DNA of 64,000 bases from FEB-25 sp963822175 (lineage in GTDB: Bacteria > Chloroflexota > Anaerolineae > Anaerolineales > UBA4823), in assembly GCA_963822175.1 (NCBI GenBank), contig CAWGGJ010000013.1:77106-141105 (forward strand). Direction: 5' to 3'. The position numbers and the translations under genes are program-made. This document shows, one piece after another, positions 36,276-45,273 of this stretch; within the stretch, counting starts at the first letter, position 1, and the number at the start of each line of letters is the position of its first letter. The notes under the pieces are model-generated. The model ran no database searches. It had not been told where the DNA came from and saw only the letters and a program-made list of their open reading frames with translations.

Positions 36276-36530
36276 ATGGTTACCCCTGTCAATGGTAGTG
36301 CACCTCTCGAAGAACAAATACGCGTACTCATTCAAGGCCTGAGCGATTACATCGAACAATTTCACGGCGGCTCAGTTGAGTATATTTCGTTTGATGGTAA
36401 AGTACTCAAGGTGCGCCTGGGTGGTGCATGCCTGGGTTGCCCCCTATCTCCCAATACCTTGCACGGTTGGGTTGAGGGGACGGTCAAACAATTCTTCCCC
36501 CAAATTGAAAGTGTAGAATCCGAAGCCTGA
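36276..36530 (+). CDS. NifU C-terminal domain (Nfu-like) Fe-S protein
   Basis: An 84-residue Nfu-type scaffold or carrier that holds a labile [4Fe-4S] cluster at the interface of a dimer. GGSVEYISFDGKVLKVRLGG and GACLGCPLSPNTL contain the core fold and the C-x-x-C cluster motif. GGAGGATAATCC just before ATG 36276 is the ribosome site and lies inside the end of the cNMP-domain gene, so the two are translated together. It is short compared with full NifU and has no IscU part. Target proteins are unknown. Confidence 0.9.
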   Translation: MVTPVNGSAPLEEQIRVLIQGLSDYIEQFHGGSVEYISFDGKVLKVRLGGACLGCPLSPNTLHGWVEGTVKQFFPQIESVESEA

Positions 36531-36794
36531 AAATAATAATTCTTCGTACTCTCCAGATCGTAATTTGATAACTTAACTTGTCAGTTCAATAAAACTCACA
36601 AAGTGGGTTCTGTGTTATTTATTGCGTGGGATTTAACCTGCTGTGTTAACACAGATTGAAACCCATTTTTTATTCTTTTTTTACTCGGTGCTTGTGCCTG
36701 TCCTGTTGAAATTCTATAAGCTGTGAGGTCAAGGCACCATACATACTCTGTCGTCACTGAGTTGAGACAAATAGTCTTTTCATATTCTCTCCCT

Positions 36795-37611
36795 CTACTT
36801 ACTTTCGTTGGGAAACAACCTATCCAGCCATGCTGCGATTTCACGCACCACTAAAATCGGATCGTACTTTCCTATTGGCATATACCGGTGATCGTATCCC
36901 CTCCCTACGATGATAGTCACACGGTTCCTGGGCAAATGATCTTCCCAGATTTTCACCTGGCTAACTGGAACTTCCCTATCCAGATCTCCATGCAAGATAA
37001 GAAGTTGAAGACTTTGAGCATCTAAAAAGATCTTCCAATTATCCTCGAATGCGAGTTCGTCGACTACTCTCCCCACAGGACGATCGACCCCTAACATTTG
37101 ACGTCGATCTTTCCCAGCTAATTCTTGCTGTAATTGATCGAGAGACGGGCCACCCTGAGCCTGGATGATGTCGCTTATCGTTGTAGCGATCCCCCCTAAT
37201 AGCACCACAGCGTCAACTTCATCCAGCGGTAAAGCACGCACGTGGAGCGAGCCTTCACTCCAAGCAAATACAACCCGGGGACTTTCTTTTAGGTAGAATC
37301 GCCCAGAGAGCCACCAGTTGTTTTCCCAACAATTTAAAATCGGTTGCTGCATATTCACTGAAGTCGACTCGATCATCGTGCACCCCTGGCTTATTATATC
37401 GAAGTGTACTCCACCCTGCCGCGCAGAGCCCAATGGACATATCCCGATAGAAAGCTGTTCTCGCATATGGCGAGTCGGAATCAATTGGAATCCTGCCATT
37501 GAGATTAAAAGGTGCGCTGCCATGCACAAGTAAAATACTTCCCCTGGAGGGTGGATCTTTTGGATGTTCGAGAATATACCCGTAATGGAGGGGATCATGC
37601 AGATCGATCAT
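36795..37611 (-). CDS. Alpha/beta hydrolase, frameshifted
   Basis: ATG 37611, with GGAG upstream, begins an N-terminal half (DPLHYGYILEHPKDPPSRG, ILLVHGSAPFNLNGRIP) that contains the oxyanion HG motif. This frame stops at 37255. The other frame supplies the nucleophile elbow VVFAWSEGSLHV, then LQLLILHGDLDREVPVSQ (acid region) and GYDHRYMPIGKYDP (catalytic His region). Removing one A from the minus-strand AAAA at 37287-37290 joins both into a protein of about 271 residues of the dienelactone-hydrolase/S9-like type. The substrate is unknown. The four-base homopolymer suggests a sequence error or a recent slip. Confidence 0.75.
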
Positions 37612-37849
37612 AATTTCTCAACTCCAAGTTCACGATACGCCTCGTTTCATATTTTGTTCGCCTACCTTCAGTGGATGACATAATCAACAGGATATGTCTA
37701 CCAAAGTGACTGTCTTTCATTAACCATGGAAATTCTTGCAACCGATAAAAGGGGAAGGATTTCTATAATATCCTGAGAATCTTAGCCAGTGTATCTTTTC
37801 ACGATAAGACGTTCAGTTATTATTGGTAATGTCATGCAGTTGATTTAGC

Positions 37850-38227
37850 CTATATTTCTGGCATACTAAGTAGCATCGGGCTGAGATAGGGGATCAGCCA
37901 GATGAACCACACCACCAGGCTGAACCTGTGAAAATTCGTGATCGCTTTTTCATCTCTTTTAACCAACACCACGGTTGCCCAAATCGCATGGATCATCATC
38001 AGCAAGATGGCCAATACTCCGGTCACTCCGTGGATATCCGTGGTCAACCCCCCAGCCATTTCAATCATTAACCCCGTCCCCCAGGTGTCACACACCAGGC
38101 CAAGATAGAAGAAAACCAGATGCCATGGTTTTAGCCTTCCTTGAATGCGTTCACTCCAAACCCCGATGGTATAAAAAATCAATGCCAGGCTGATGATGAT
38201 CAGCGGAGTTGTACTTGTTCCTGTCAT
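37850..38227 (-). CDS. Small four-helix membrane protein (HsmA/TIGR03987-like)
   Basis: A 125-residue membrane protein with four predicted segments. Conserved-looking parts are IISLALIFYTIGVWSERIQG, KPWHLVFFYLGLVCDTWGTG and HGVTGVLAILLMMIHAIWA. This layout matches the small HsmA/TIGR03987 family as I recall it. Several His and Trp residues lie at helix ends, so haem or quinone contact is possible, but no function is established here. GGAG precedes ATG 38227. It sits between a hydrolase and a GNAT gene on the same strand. Confidence 0.75.
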   Translation of the reverse strand: MTGTSTTPLIIISLALIFYTIGVWSERIQGRLKPWHLVFFYLGLVCDTWGTGLMIEMAGGLTTDIHGVTGVLAILLMMIHAIWATVVLVKRDEKAITNFHRFSLVVWFIWLIPYLSPMLLSMPEI

Positions 38228-38259
38228 ATTGTCTCCATGGATTATTTAGTAAAAAAATC

Positions 38260-38763
38260 TTAGACGTTTTTAAAAGCAGGATGATATTTAATGACTCCTG
38301 ACGAACCTTCAAGATAGCCAGGCTGTAACTCAACGACCATGAACACATCTTCGGGGACATCATATTCACAGGTTATGTCATAGAGCACCGAAGGCCTGAA
38401 CCCAAAGCGAGGATAATACCCTGGGTGTCCCAGGACAATGATGGCCCCATAACCAAGTCGCTTGCACAGCTCTAATCCAGTCTCAGTCAAGGCGGACCCA
38501 ATCCCCTTGCGCTGAAACTTGGGAGCTACTGCCATCGGACCCAGACCCATGATCTTGAGATCAGGGAAGCCTGATAGCAAGACTGGAGAGAACAGGATAT
38601 GTCCCACGATGACCCCGTCCTCCTCTGCCACGAGTGAAACAATCGGTTGGGCATCCTTCCGGAGTATATCCACCAGGTTGGCTTCTGCCTGGGTTTCGAA
38701 CGCGGCTGCATTTACTGCATGCACTGCGGCATAATCGTTTGAATCTTCTTTCCGAATGAGCAT
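38260..38763 (-). CDS. GNAT family N-acetyltransferase (YhbS-like)
   Basis: A 167-residue single-domain acetyltransferase. LGPMAVAPKFQRKGIGSAL is motif A with the acetyl-CoA loop, and VLGHPGYYPRFGFRPS is the signature segment of the YhbS-type group. VVELQPGYLEGSSGVIKYHP is the usual end. GGAGG precedes ATG 38763. The gene for a small membrane protein follows after 32 bases and may be cotranscribed. The substrate is unknown. Confidence 0.9.
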   Translation of the reverse strand: MLIRKEDSNDYAAVHAVNAAAFETQAEANLVDILRKDAQPIVSLVAEEDGVIVGHILFSPVLLSGFPDLKIMGLGPMAVAPKFQRKGIGSALTETGLELCKRLGYGAIIVLGHPGYYPRFGFRPSVLYDITCEYDVPEDVFMVVELQPGYLEGSSGVIKYHPAFKNV

Positions 38764-38837
38764 ACGCCTCCATATAAGATCGCATGTGAATATGGTTTGT
38801 TTGGGTTTAGGATGATAACATCCGGGATTATTTTACT

Positions 38838-39746
38838 TCAGTTACCTGAGGCAGCCAATTCGGCTGTCTCACTTCCTTCCCGGCTTCGATGCACCAGGTA
38901 GATACCAAGTAGCACAAATAGACCTCCCAATAATTGTTCGGTGCGTAGTGCTTCCCCAAGTAATGGAATCGCCAATAAGGCGGTTACCACCGGTTGGCCG
39001 ATCAGGGTGGGAGAAACGATCGAAGCTGGTAGATGCCCCAATGCATACCCTATGGAAAGATAGCCACCCACCTGTGAAACCAGGGCTGCTCCCACGAATG
39101 CAAGGTAAGTTTGGGGAGGATAACCCGTGAGAGGCATATTCATCCCCAGGGAAATCAACAACAAGGTTATGGCGGCAATCAGGTCAACCATCCATACATA
39201 CGAGAGTGTATCCAACTTCTTGCGTCCAACTTCGGTCACCAGGAAGTAGCCTGCGTAGAAGACTCCTGCGGCCACTGCCAGCATGTCTCCCATACCAATG
39301 CTTGGATGAAGGATGAAATCGCTTCCCAGGACGATCACAGCTCCACCCAGCGCCAGTAACAGCCCCACCCAGAACAATCCTCGCAGCTTTTGGCGGAAAA
39401 CCAGCCAGGCGAATAACGCCACCCATAATGGAGCAGTGTTGCCAAGCAGGGTGGCATTGGCTGCCGAGGTAAAGCGCAAGGACGAGTTCCAGGTCCCATG
39501 ATCGAAAGCGGTGAAGATTCCTCCGAGGAGCGGGAAGATTAATATCACCAGAGGGAATTTCACGCCATATTTGTATTTACGATAAAGGAAAACTGGAAAA
39601 AGGATGATCGTTGCCAACCCGATGCGATAAAACCCGATCACCGGGCCAGGAGCATTTGCCCATTTGCCAAACATGGCCGAAAAACTCAGGCAGATGATCC
39701 CCATGAACAGGGCAAGATATGGCAGAATGGGACGCTGGGTTGGCAT
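38838..39746 (-). CDS. EamA/DMT family transporter
   Basis: About 302 residues with ten membrane segments arranged as two EamA repeats (LALFMGIICLSFSAMFGKWA in the first; MLAVAAGVFYAGYFLVTEVG in the second). The loop FDHGTWNSSLRFTSAANATL is typical. Drug/metabolite transporters of this type export amino acids or metabolites by an unknown coupling. The start is uncertain: ATG 39746 gives the usual short N-terminus, and an in-frame TTG at 39794 adds 16 residues. Neither has a strong ribosome site. The HtrA gene is divergent. Confidence 0.87.
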   Translation of the reverse strand: MPTQRPILPYLALFMGIICLSFSAMFGKWANAPGPVIGFYRIGLATIILFPVFLYRKYKYGVKFPLVILIFPLLGGIFTAFDHGTWNSSLRFTSAANATLLGNTAPLWVALFAWLVFRQKLRGLFWVGLLLALGGAVIVLGSDFILHPSIGMGDMLAVAAGVFYAGYFLVTEVGRKKLDTLSYVWMVDLIAAITLLLISLGMNMPLTGYPPQTYLAFVGAALVSQVGGYLSIGYALGHLPASIVSPTLIGQPVVTALLAIPLLGEALRTEQLLGGLFVLLGIYLVHRSREGSETAELAASGN

Positions 39747-39943
39747 GGATGCGGCTGGGCGAGGGTATCTTGAGGGGATTATGCCTTGTGGCAAGTCATT
39801 CTATCATGGATTATTTACCTGCATCACAAGCATCAAGAGAACCTTACCCTATCAATTCTTATCTAATCTTCAGAATTCTGTGAACAAATGCCGTTATACT
39901 ACGGACGCAAAACCAAATTTTTTTTTATGAAAGGTCCGATAGA

Positions 39944-41104
39944 ATGCACAAGATTTCTCGGAACACCCGGGTTGTCCTTTCTATATTCATCTTCTTTTCA
40001 ATTGTGAGCCTGGCTTGCGGTGTACCTGCCCGCAGTCTCACCACTCCCCAACCAACCCCTGCCGAAGAGGTCGTTCAGTTGGTTCCTGCCAGCGATACTC
40101 CACCCACAACATTGGTGATGGATGAAGACCAGGTTTTAGTGGATTTGTATTCCAGGCTGAATCCTTCTGTGGTCAATATCACGGTTTACCTCGACCAGGA
40201 TGGACAGCTAACATCTTTTGCCCAGGGTTCAGGCTTTGTCTATGATGATCAGGGGCATGTCCTGACCAATGCACATGTAGTACATGGAACGGATGCAGTG
40301 GAGGTGGTTTTTTCAGATGGCTTGATCCGTGAAGCATCGGTCATCGGTGAAGATCTCCATAGCGACCTGGCGGTTCTCCAGGTTGAGCTTCCTGAGGGCA
40401 TAACAGCCATACCGATGGGTGAGATGGACAATTTAGCGGTTGGTCAGACTGTGGTAGCCATTGGGAATCCTTTTGGATTGGAGGGCACACTAACCCGTGG
40501 CATCATCAGTGCATTAGGGCGCACCATACCTGCCCTGACTGTATTCTCCATTCCCCAGGCTATTCAAACCGATGCTGCGATAAACCCAGGTAATTCAGGC
40601 GGTCCCTTGCTTAATTTGAACGGCGAGGTGGTTGGCGTCAATGCCCAGATCGAGACGAACGGCACCTCCGATAGTAATATTGGGGTAGGGTTTGCCATCC
40701 CGGTCAGTATCATACGGCGGGTTGTTCCAGCCTTGATTGAAACGGGGCATTATGATTGGCCATATTTGGGAGTGTCTGGTTATACTGTAAATCCACCGTT
40801 GGTCAAGGCCATGAATCTGCCAGTGGAGCAAGGGGCTTACGTTTCCTCTGTTCCCGATGGGGGACCGGCTCAGGCTGCAGGATTGCAAAGCACTACTGAT
40901 ATCATCACCCAGGATGGTCGCCAGGTAGAAGTGGGAGGCGACATCATCACTGCTATTGATGGTCAGCCGGTAAAAACATTTGATGATATCCTGCTCTACC
41001 TAACCCTGCAGACAACTCCAGGCCAAACTGTGATCCTGACTATTCTACGCGATGGTCAATATCAGGATATAAGCTTGCAGCTAGGTACGCGCCCGACAGA
41101 GTAA
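39944..41104 (+). CDS. HtrA/DegP-like serine protease, lipoprotein
   Basis: A 386-residue S1C protease. The signal peptide ends in a lipobox (SLACG, Cys25), so it should be anchored on the outer face of the membrane. The trypsin-like triad is His111 (VLTNAHVV), Asp141 (HSDLAVLQ) and Ser218 (NPGNSGGPLL). A single C-terminal PDZ domain (~270-380; GAYVSSVPDGGPAQAAGLQS) controls substrate access. It would degrade misfolded or damaged exported proteins. AAAGG precedes ATG 39944. Having a lipid anchor rather than a transmembrane anchor is a difference from many HtrA proteins. Confidence 0.93.
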   Translation: MHKISRNTRVVLSIFIFFSIVSLACGVPARSLTTPQPTPAEEVVQLVPASDTPPTTLVMDEDQVLVDLYSRLNPSVVNITVYLDQDGQLTSFAQGSGFVYDDQGHVLTNAHVVHGTDAVEVVFSDGLIREASVIGEDLHSDLAVLQVELPEGITAIPMGEMDNLAVGQTVVAIGNPFGLEGTLTRGIISALGRTIPALTVFSIPQAIQTDAAINPGNSGGPLLNLNGEVVGVNAQIETNGTSDSNIGVGFAIPVSIIRRVVPALIETGHYDWPYLGVSGYTVNPPLVKAMNLPVEQGAYVSSVPDGGPAQAAGLQSTTDIITQDGRQVEVGGDIITAIDGQPVKTFDDILLYLTLQTTPGQTVILTILRDGQYQDISLQLGTRPTE

Positions 41105-41134
41105 GCAATTCTCTGGACTTACACGAAATAACTT

Positions 41135-41162
41135 GGAGCGCCCGGGTAATTCCGGGCGCTCC
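41135..41162. terminator. Bidirectional GC-rich hairpin
   Basis: GGAGCGCCCGG (41135-41145) and CCGGGCGCTCC (41152-41162) pair perfectly between the convergent htrA-like and dehydrogenase genes. No clear T-run is present on either side. Confidence 0.75.
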
Positions 41163-41183
41163 ATCTGCCAGCAAATCCATTGC

Positions 41184-42203
41184 TCAATACTCAAGTGATA
41201 AATCAAGGCGGTTATATAGCGGTAGCTCTTCCAGGTAACGTTGTAGGTTCTGGATGAATAAACCTGCAGCCCGCTCGTCGTAATGGGGCGAAAAACCGGC
41301 AATGTGTGGGGATATGATCACATTCGTCAGTTTCCATAGTGGACTATCCTGGGGCAGGGGTTCTGACGGAAATACATCCAGGGCAGCACCAGCGATCTTA
41401 TGCTCGCGCAACATAGGTATCAACACGTTATGGTCGACGATCTCACCCCGCGAGATATCGATCAGGTAAGCACTCGGTTTTAATACTGCCAGCTCTTTGG
41501 CTCCAAGTAAACCGCGGGTTGCTGATGTTCTTGGTAATGTAACCACCACGTAGTCACATTCCTTCAACATTGCCCCCAATGCCTGGGGAGGATATAACCT
41601 GTTCACCAGGTCACCACCCGGATCACCTGTTCCATCAATGATATAGCCGATATCTTCAGGATGCTTGACGTCGCGCTTGGTGGCCAGTACTGCTGCCCCG
41701 AAGACCTGTAATAATCGGGCAATTTGCCTTCCAATACTGCCATAACCAACAATCCCTACCGTGCTGCCGCGCAGCTCTTGCGGATTAAACAAATCCCATC
41801 TACCTGATGGCCAATCTGAGCGCTTCTGGTGGATGAACATATCAGGAAGGTGATGACCCAATGCCAGCATCATCATTACGGCATGTTCCGCCATCTGTGG
41901 TGCTGATGCACCGCTCATGCTGGTAACGCTCATCCCCTCCCGGTGAAGGATGGGTTCCTCCAGGGCATGATCCAACCCTGCCCAATGAAACTGGATCCAG
42001 CGCAGGCGAGGAGCTAGTTCAGGTTTTGGCAATACCCGGTTGGTATAAAGCACCTCCACCCGCTTCCATACATCATCACTGATCTCATCCACTTTGCGAG
42101 CTTCGATCTTTTGTACCGAGAGGCGCGGCGAGGTTGCGGATATTTGTTTGATCAACTCATCGTTGAAGCCGAGTGTGATTAGAACTTCAATTGGATCATT
42201 CAT
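41184..42203 (-). CDS. D-2-hydroxyacid dehydrogenase (NAD-dependent)
   Basis: A 339-residue member of the D-isomer-specific 2-hydroxyacid dehydrogenase family, which reduces 2-keto acids to D-hydroxyacids or the reverse. The nucleotide-binding motif GIVGYGSIGRQIARLLQVFG is in the middle. Catalytic residues fall in YLIDISRGEIVDH (Arg), ALDVFPSEPLP (Glu) and NVIISPHIAGFSPHY (His). It resembles the GhrA/YkgE-like group by the early WIQFHWAGLDHAL segment. GAAGGTG precedes ATG 42203. The in vivo substrate cannot be told; glyoxylate/hydroxypyruvate is a common one. Confidence 0.9.
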   Translation of the reverse strand: MNDPIEVLITLGFNDELIKQISATSPRLSVQKIEARKVDEISDDVWKRVEVLYTNRVLPKPELAPRLRWIQFHWAGLDHALEEPILHREGMSVTSMSGASAPQMAEHAVMMMLALGHHLPDMFIHQKRSDWPSGRWDLFNPQELRGSTVGIVGYGSIGRQIARLLQVFGAAVLATKRDVKHPEDIGYIIDGTGDPGGDLVNRLYPPQALGAMLKECDYVVVTLPRTSATRGLLGAKELAVLKPSAYLIDISRGEIVDHNVLIPMLREHKIAGAALDVFPSEPLPQDSPLWKLTNVIISPHIAGFSPHYDERAAGLFIQNLQRYLEELPLYNRLDLSLEY

Positions 42204-42464
42204 GATTCACCTTCATGGTGGGGGATAAGTGTTGGATAGATTGGGTATTTGTAAGTAAATTCTACCAATGATCTATGCAGTTTACTCTTTTTGTTTACCA
42301 CTATTGTACCCAATACATTCAGGCTATTTTACCCAATTTACTCTATAGCATTATTTTCGATTGTTTCTAACGAAACATTCATCCATGAATATGCAGATTA
42401 GGTTTACAAATTATAAAGACATCGATATAATGAAGCCTTCTTAACTATTTAGAAAGGTTAATGT

Positions 42465-42917
42465 ATGCAATCGACAGATTCTTTGGTGATAACGTTACAG
42501 GAAGCGTTTGGAATTTTTAGACACCGCATGATGGGTAACTTATTCGTATTTGCCAAGGACAAAGGGCTGACGATGGCGCAGTTTGGTACCCTGCTCCACA
42601 TTTTCCACAAAGGCGGATGTGGTGTGTCCGATATTGGAAGTGATCTCGGGGTAACCAATTCAGCCGCCAGTCAGATGCTTGAGCGCCTGGTGCAGCTTAA
42701 ACTAATTACCCGCTCAGAAGACCCCACGGATCGACGTGTCAAGCAAATTGTGCTGACCGATAAAGGTCGCCAAATACTACAGGAAGGGAACCTGGCGAAT
42801 CGCAACTGGCTGGAAGAGCTGGCTCAAACCATGACTGCTGAAGAACAGGAGCAGGTCAGGGAGGCTATCGTTATCTTATTGCAAAAAGCTCACCAGTTTG
42901 ATCCACAACCTAAATAA
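42465..42917 (+). CDS. MarR family transcriptional regulator
   Basis: A 150-residue winged-helix regulator. GLTMAQFGTLLHIFHKGGC and VSDIGSDLGVTNSAASQMLE form the DNA-binding helices. EDPTDRRVKQIVLTDKGRQIL is the diagnostic wing with the D-x-R-x-R/K pattern. AGAAAGG precedes ATG 42465. It lies 160 bases before a heterodimeric ABC exporter, a common arrangement in which MarR represses an efflux pump until a drug or metabolite binds. No obvious operator dyad was found in the short upstream region. Confidence 0.92.
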   Translation: MQSTDSLVITLQEAFGIFRHRMMGNLFVFAKDKGLTMAQFGTLLHIFHKGGCGVSDIGSDLGVTNSAASQMLERLVQLKLITRSEDPTDRRVKQIVLTDKGRQILQEGNLANRNWLEELAQTMTAEEQEQVREAIVILLQKAHQFDPQPK

Positions 42918-43077
42918 TCCTTTCCTACAAATGCGAGATGCACCTTCCCATTGTTGGAGCATGTGGTTTATAAATGCTGTGATGACTCAAATCATGCAGA
43001 CATAAGGTGAATGGGTAAGCAAATATAAATGAATTCGAATCAATTTTCAAAATAAATCTATAGGAACGAACACAACC

Positions 43078-45273
43078 ATGCTGCGAATAATCAAATACTT
43101 AAAACCATATCGACTTTTGATCCTGCTAACCATAGTTTTACTGTTTGTGCAGGCATTTGCCGACCTGGCTTTGCCCAGCTATATGGCGGATATCGTTAAT
43201 GTCGGAATCCAACAGGGTGGAGTTGAAAATGCTGTCCCGGTTGCCATCCGCCAAGGTTCAATGGACAAGGTCACCATATTCATGAGCCCAGAGGATAAGG
43301 CCAGGGTGCTCTCCGACTACACGTTAGTGGATAAGGATTCCCCTGATTATGCCACCTATGTTGAACTCTACCCCACCCTTGCTCAGGAACCTATCTATGT
43401 TCTGAATGAGGTCGATAGCGCAGAGATAGCCTGGTTGAACCCGGTGATGGGCGAGGCAATTTTGAAAGTCAGCAAAATAGCCAGCATGGGGTTTGACCTG
43501 TCCACGTTGCCTCCGGGAATGGATCTATCCAATTTGATCAGCAACTTCCCCAGGAACAGCAAGCGAAGATTGATGCAGCCAATCAAAAAATGGATAGGAC
43601 TGAGCGAGAGCGTGATCGTCCAGGCAACCGCTGGGCCGATCCTGGAAGAGTATAAAGCACTTGGTATGGACACCTTGAAACTGTCGACCAGCTATATTAT
43701 TCAGATCGGCTTGATTATGCTGGTCATCACCTTGATCTCCGGGACATGTATGATCATTGTGGGTTATCTCTCGGCTCAAACTGGTGCCGGACTGGCGCGT
43801 GATCTACGCCGGTACGTGTTCCAACGGGTCGAAAGTTTTTCCGCCACCGAATTCGATAAATTCTCCACCGCCTCGTTGATCACCCGATCTACGAATGACA
43901 TTACCCAGATCCAGATGGTCGTCGTCATTATCATGCGCATGGTTTTCTACGCCCCAATCATTGCAATCGGTGGCATTATCCGCGCCACCCAAACCAGCGC
44001 GGGTATGTGGTGGATCATTGCCCTGGCGGTCATTGTACTGCTCGGCTTGATCATTTCTGTATTCACCATCGCCCTGCCAAAATTCAAGATCATCCAAAGC
44101 CTGCTTGACCGGCTCAACCTGGTTGTGCGTGAAAACCTGTCCGGCATGATGGTCATCCGGGCATTCAACATGCAGTCCTTTGAGGAAAACCGCTTCGATA
44201 AAGCCAATATAGATGTCACCCGTAATTACCTGTTCGTCAACCGGGTCATGGTCATCATGATGCCGTTGATGATGCTGGTGATGAACATTGTGACGATAAC
44301 GATCCTTTGGGTTGGAGCCCACCAGGTAGCTGAGGCAAGTATCCAGGTTGGCGACATGATGGCCTTCATGCAATACGCCATGCAGATCCTGTTTTCCTTC
44401 CTCATGCTGGCAATGATTTTCATCATGCTACCAAGAGCAGCTGTATCTGGAGACCGTGTTGCTGATGTGCTGGAGACCGAACCAGTCATCAAAGACCCGC
44501 AGGAACCACAGCAATTTGCTGAGCCATTCAAGGGATCGGTTGAATTCAGGAATGTATCTTTCCGCTATCCCGGCGCGGAAGAAGATGTATTGCATAATAT
44601 CAGTTTTACTGCCCAACCTGGTCAAACCACTGCATTGATTGGAACCACAGGTTCGGGTAAATCCACGATTGTCAACTTGATTCCACGCTTGTATGAAGTC
44701 ACTGAGGGGGCTATCTACGTGGATGGGACCGATATTCGCCATGTCAGGCAGCATGAATTACGCGATCGGATCGGTTACATTCCACAGAAAGGCACCTTGT
44801 TCTCCGGTACGATCGAAAGCAACCTGTTATACGGGGATCAAAACGCCAGCGATGAAGAGCTAAAAAAGGCTGTAGAAATTGCACAGGCCAGCGAATTCAT
44901 CGATACCGAGCAAGCTGGTATGCAATCTGAAGTTGCGCAGGGGGGGACAAACTGGTCCGGTGGTCAGAAGCAACGCCTGGCAATTGCGCGGGCTTTGGTG
45001 AAAAAAGCGCCTATCTACATCTTTGACGACAGCTTTTCCGCACTGGATTTCAAGACCGATGCAAGGTTACGCAAAGCCCTCAAGGATCAGACGGGCCAGA
45101 GCACCATGATGATTGTGACACAGCGTATTGCCACGATCAAGAATGCCGAGCAGATCATCGTACTTGACGAAGGCAAGATCGTTAGCAAAGGCACTCATGA
45201 GGAACTTATGGAGGAATCTGAAATATACCGAGGCATTGCCTTGTTGCAGTTGAGCAAGGAGGAGTTATCATGA
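43078..45273 (+). CDS. ABC exporter half-transporter A (degenerate Walker B)
   Basis: A 731-residue ABC exporter subunit: six membrane helices followed by one ATPase domain (~485-731). Walker A is GTTGSGKS and the signature is WSGGQKQRLAIARAL. Walker B reads PIYIFDDSFSALD, so the catalytic Glu is Asp. The loop between helices 1 and 2 is about 150 residues (~45-200), far longer than in most exporters, and is predicted to be outside. It overlaps the partner gene by four bases (ATGA) and follows a MarR gene. It is expected to work as a heterodimer in drug, peptide or lipid export. Confidence 0.92.
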   Translation: MLRIIKYLKPYRLLILLTIVLLFVQAFADLALPSYMADIVNVGIQQGGVENAVPVAIRQGSMDKVTIFMSPEDKARVLSDYTLVDKDSPDYATYVELYPTLAQEPIYVLNEVDSAEIAWLNPVMGEAILKVSKIASMGFDLSTLPPGMDLSNLISNFPRNSKRRLMQPIKKWIGLSESVIVQATAGPILEEYKALGMDTLKLSTSYIIQIGLIMLVITLISGTCMIIVGYLSAQTGAGLARDLRRYVFQRVESFSATEFDKFSTASLITRSTNDITQIQMVVVIIMRMVFYAPIIAIGGIIRATQTSAGMWWIIALAVIVLLGLIISVFTIALPKFKIIQSLLDRLNLVVRENLSGMMVIRAFNMQSFEENRFDKANIDVTRNYLFVNRVMVIMMPLMMLVMNIVTITILWVGAHQVAEASIQVGDMMAFMQYAMQILFSFLMLAMIFIMLPRAAVSGDRVADVLETEPVIKDPQEPQQFAEPFKGSVEFRNVSFRYPGAEEDVLHNISFTAQPGQTTALIGTTGSGKSTIVNLIPRLYEVTEGAIYVDGTDIRHVRQHELRDRIGYIPQKGTLFSGTIESNLLYGDQNASDEELKKAVEIAQASEFIDTEQAGMQSEVAQGGTNWSGGQKQRLAIARALVKKAPIYIFDDSFSALDFKTDARLRKALKDQTGQSTMMIVTQRIATIKNAEQIIVLDEGKIVSKGTHEELMEESEIYRGIALLQLSKEELS

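Noticed and set aside
36596..36844. 82-codon minus-strand frame after the NifU-like gene
   Set aside because: It overlaps the hydrolase 3' end in another frame, lacks a ribosome site and has no recognisable motif.
43395..44754. Several long minus-strand frames opposite the ABC exporter genes
   Set aside because: They are antisense shadows of strongly conserved ATPase and membrane sequences and lack starts with ribosome sites.
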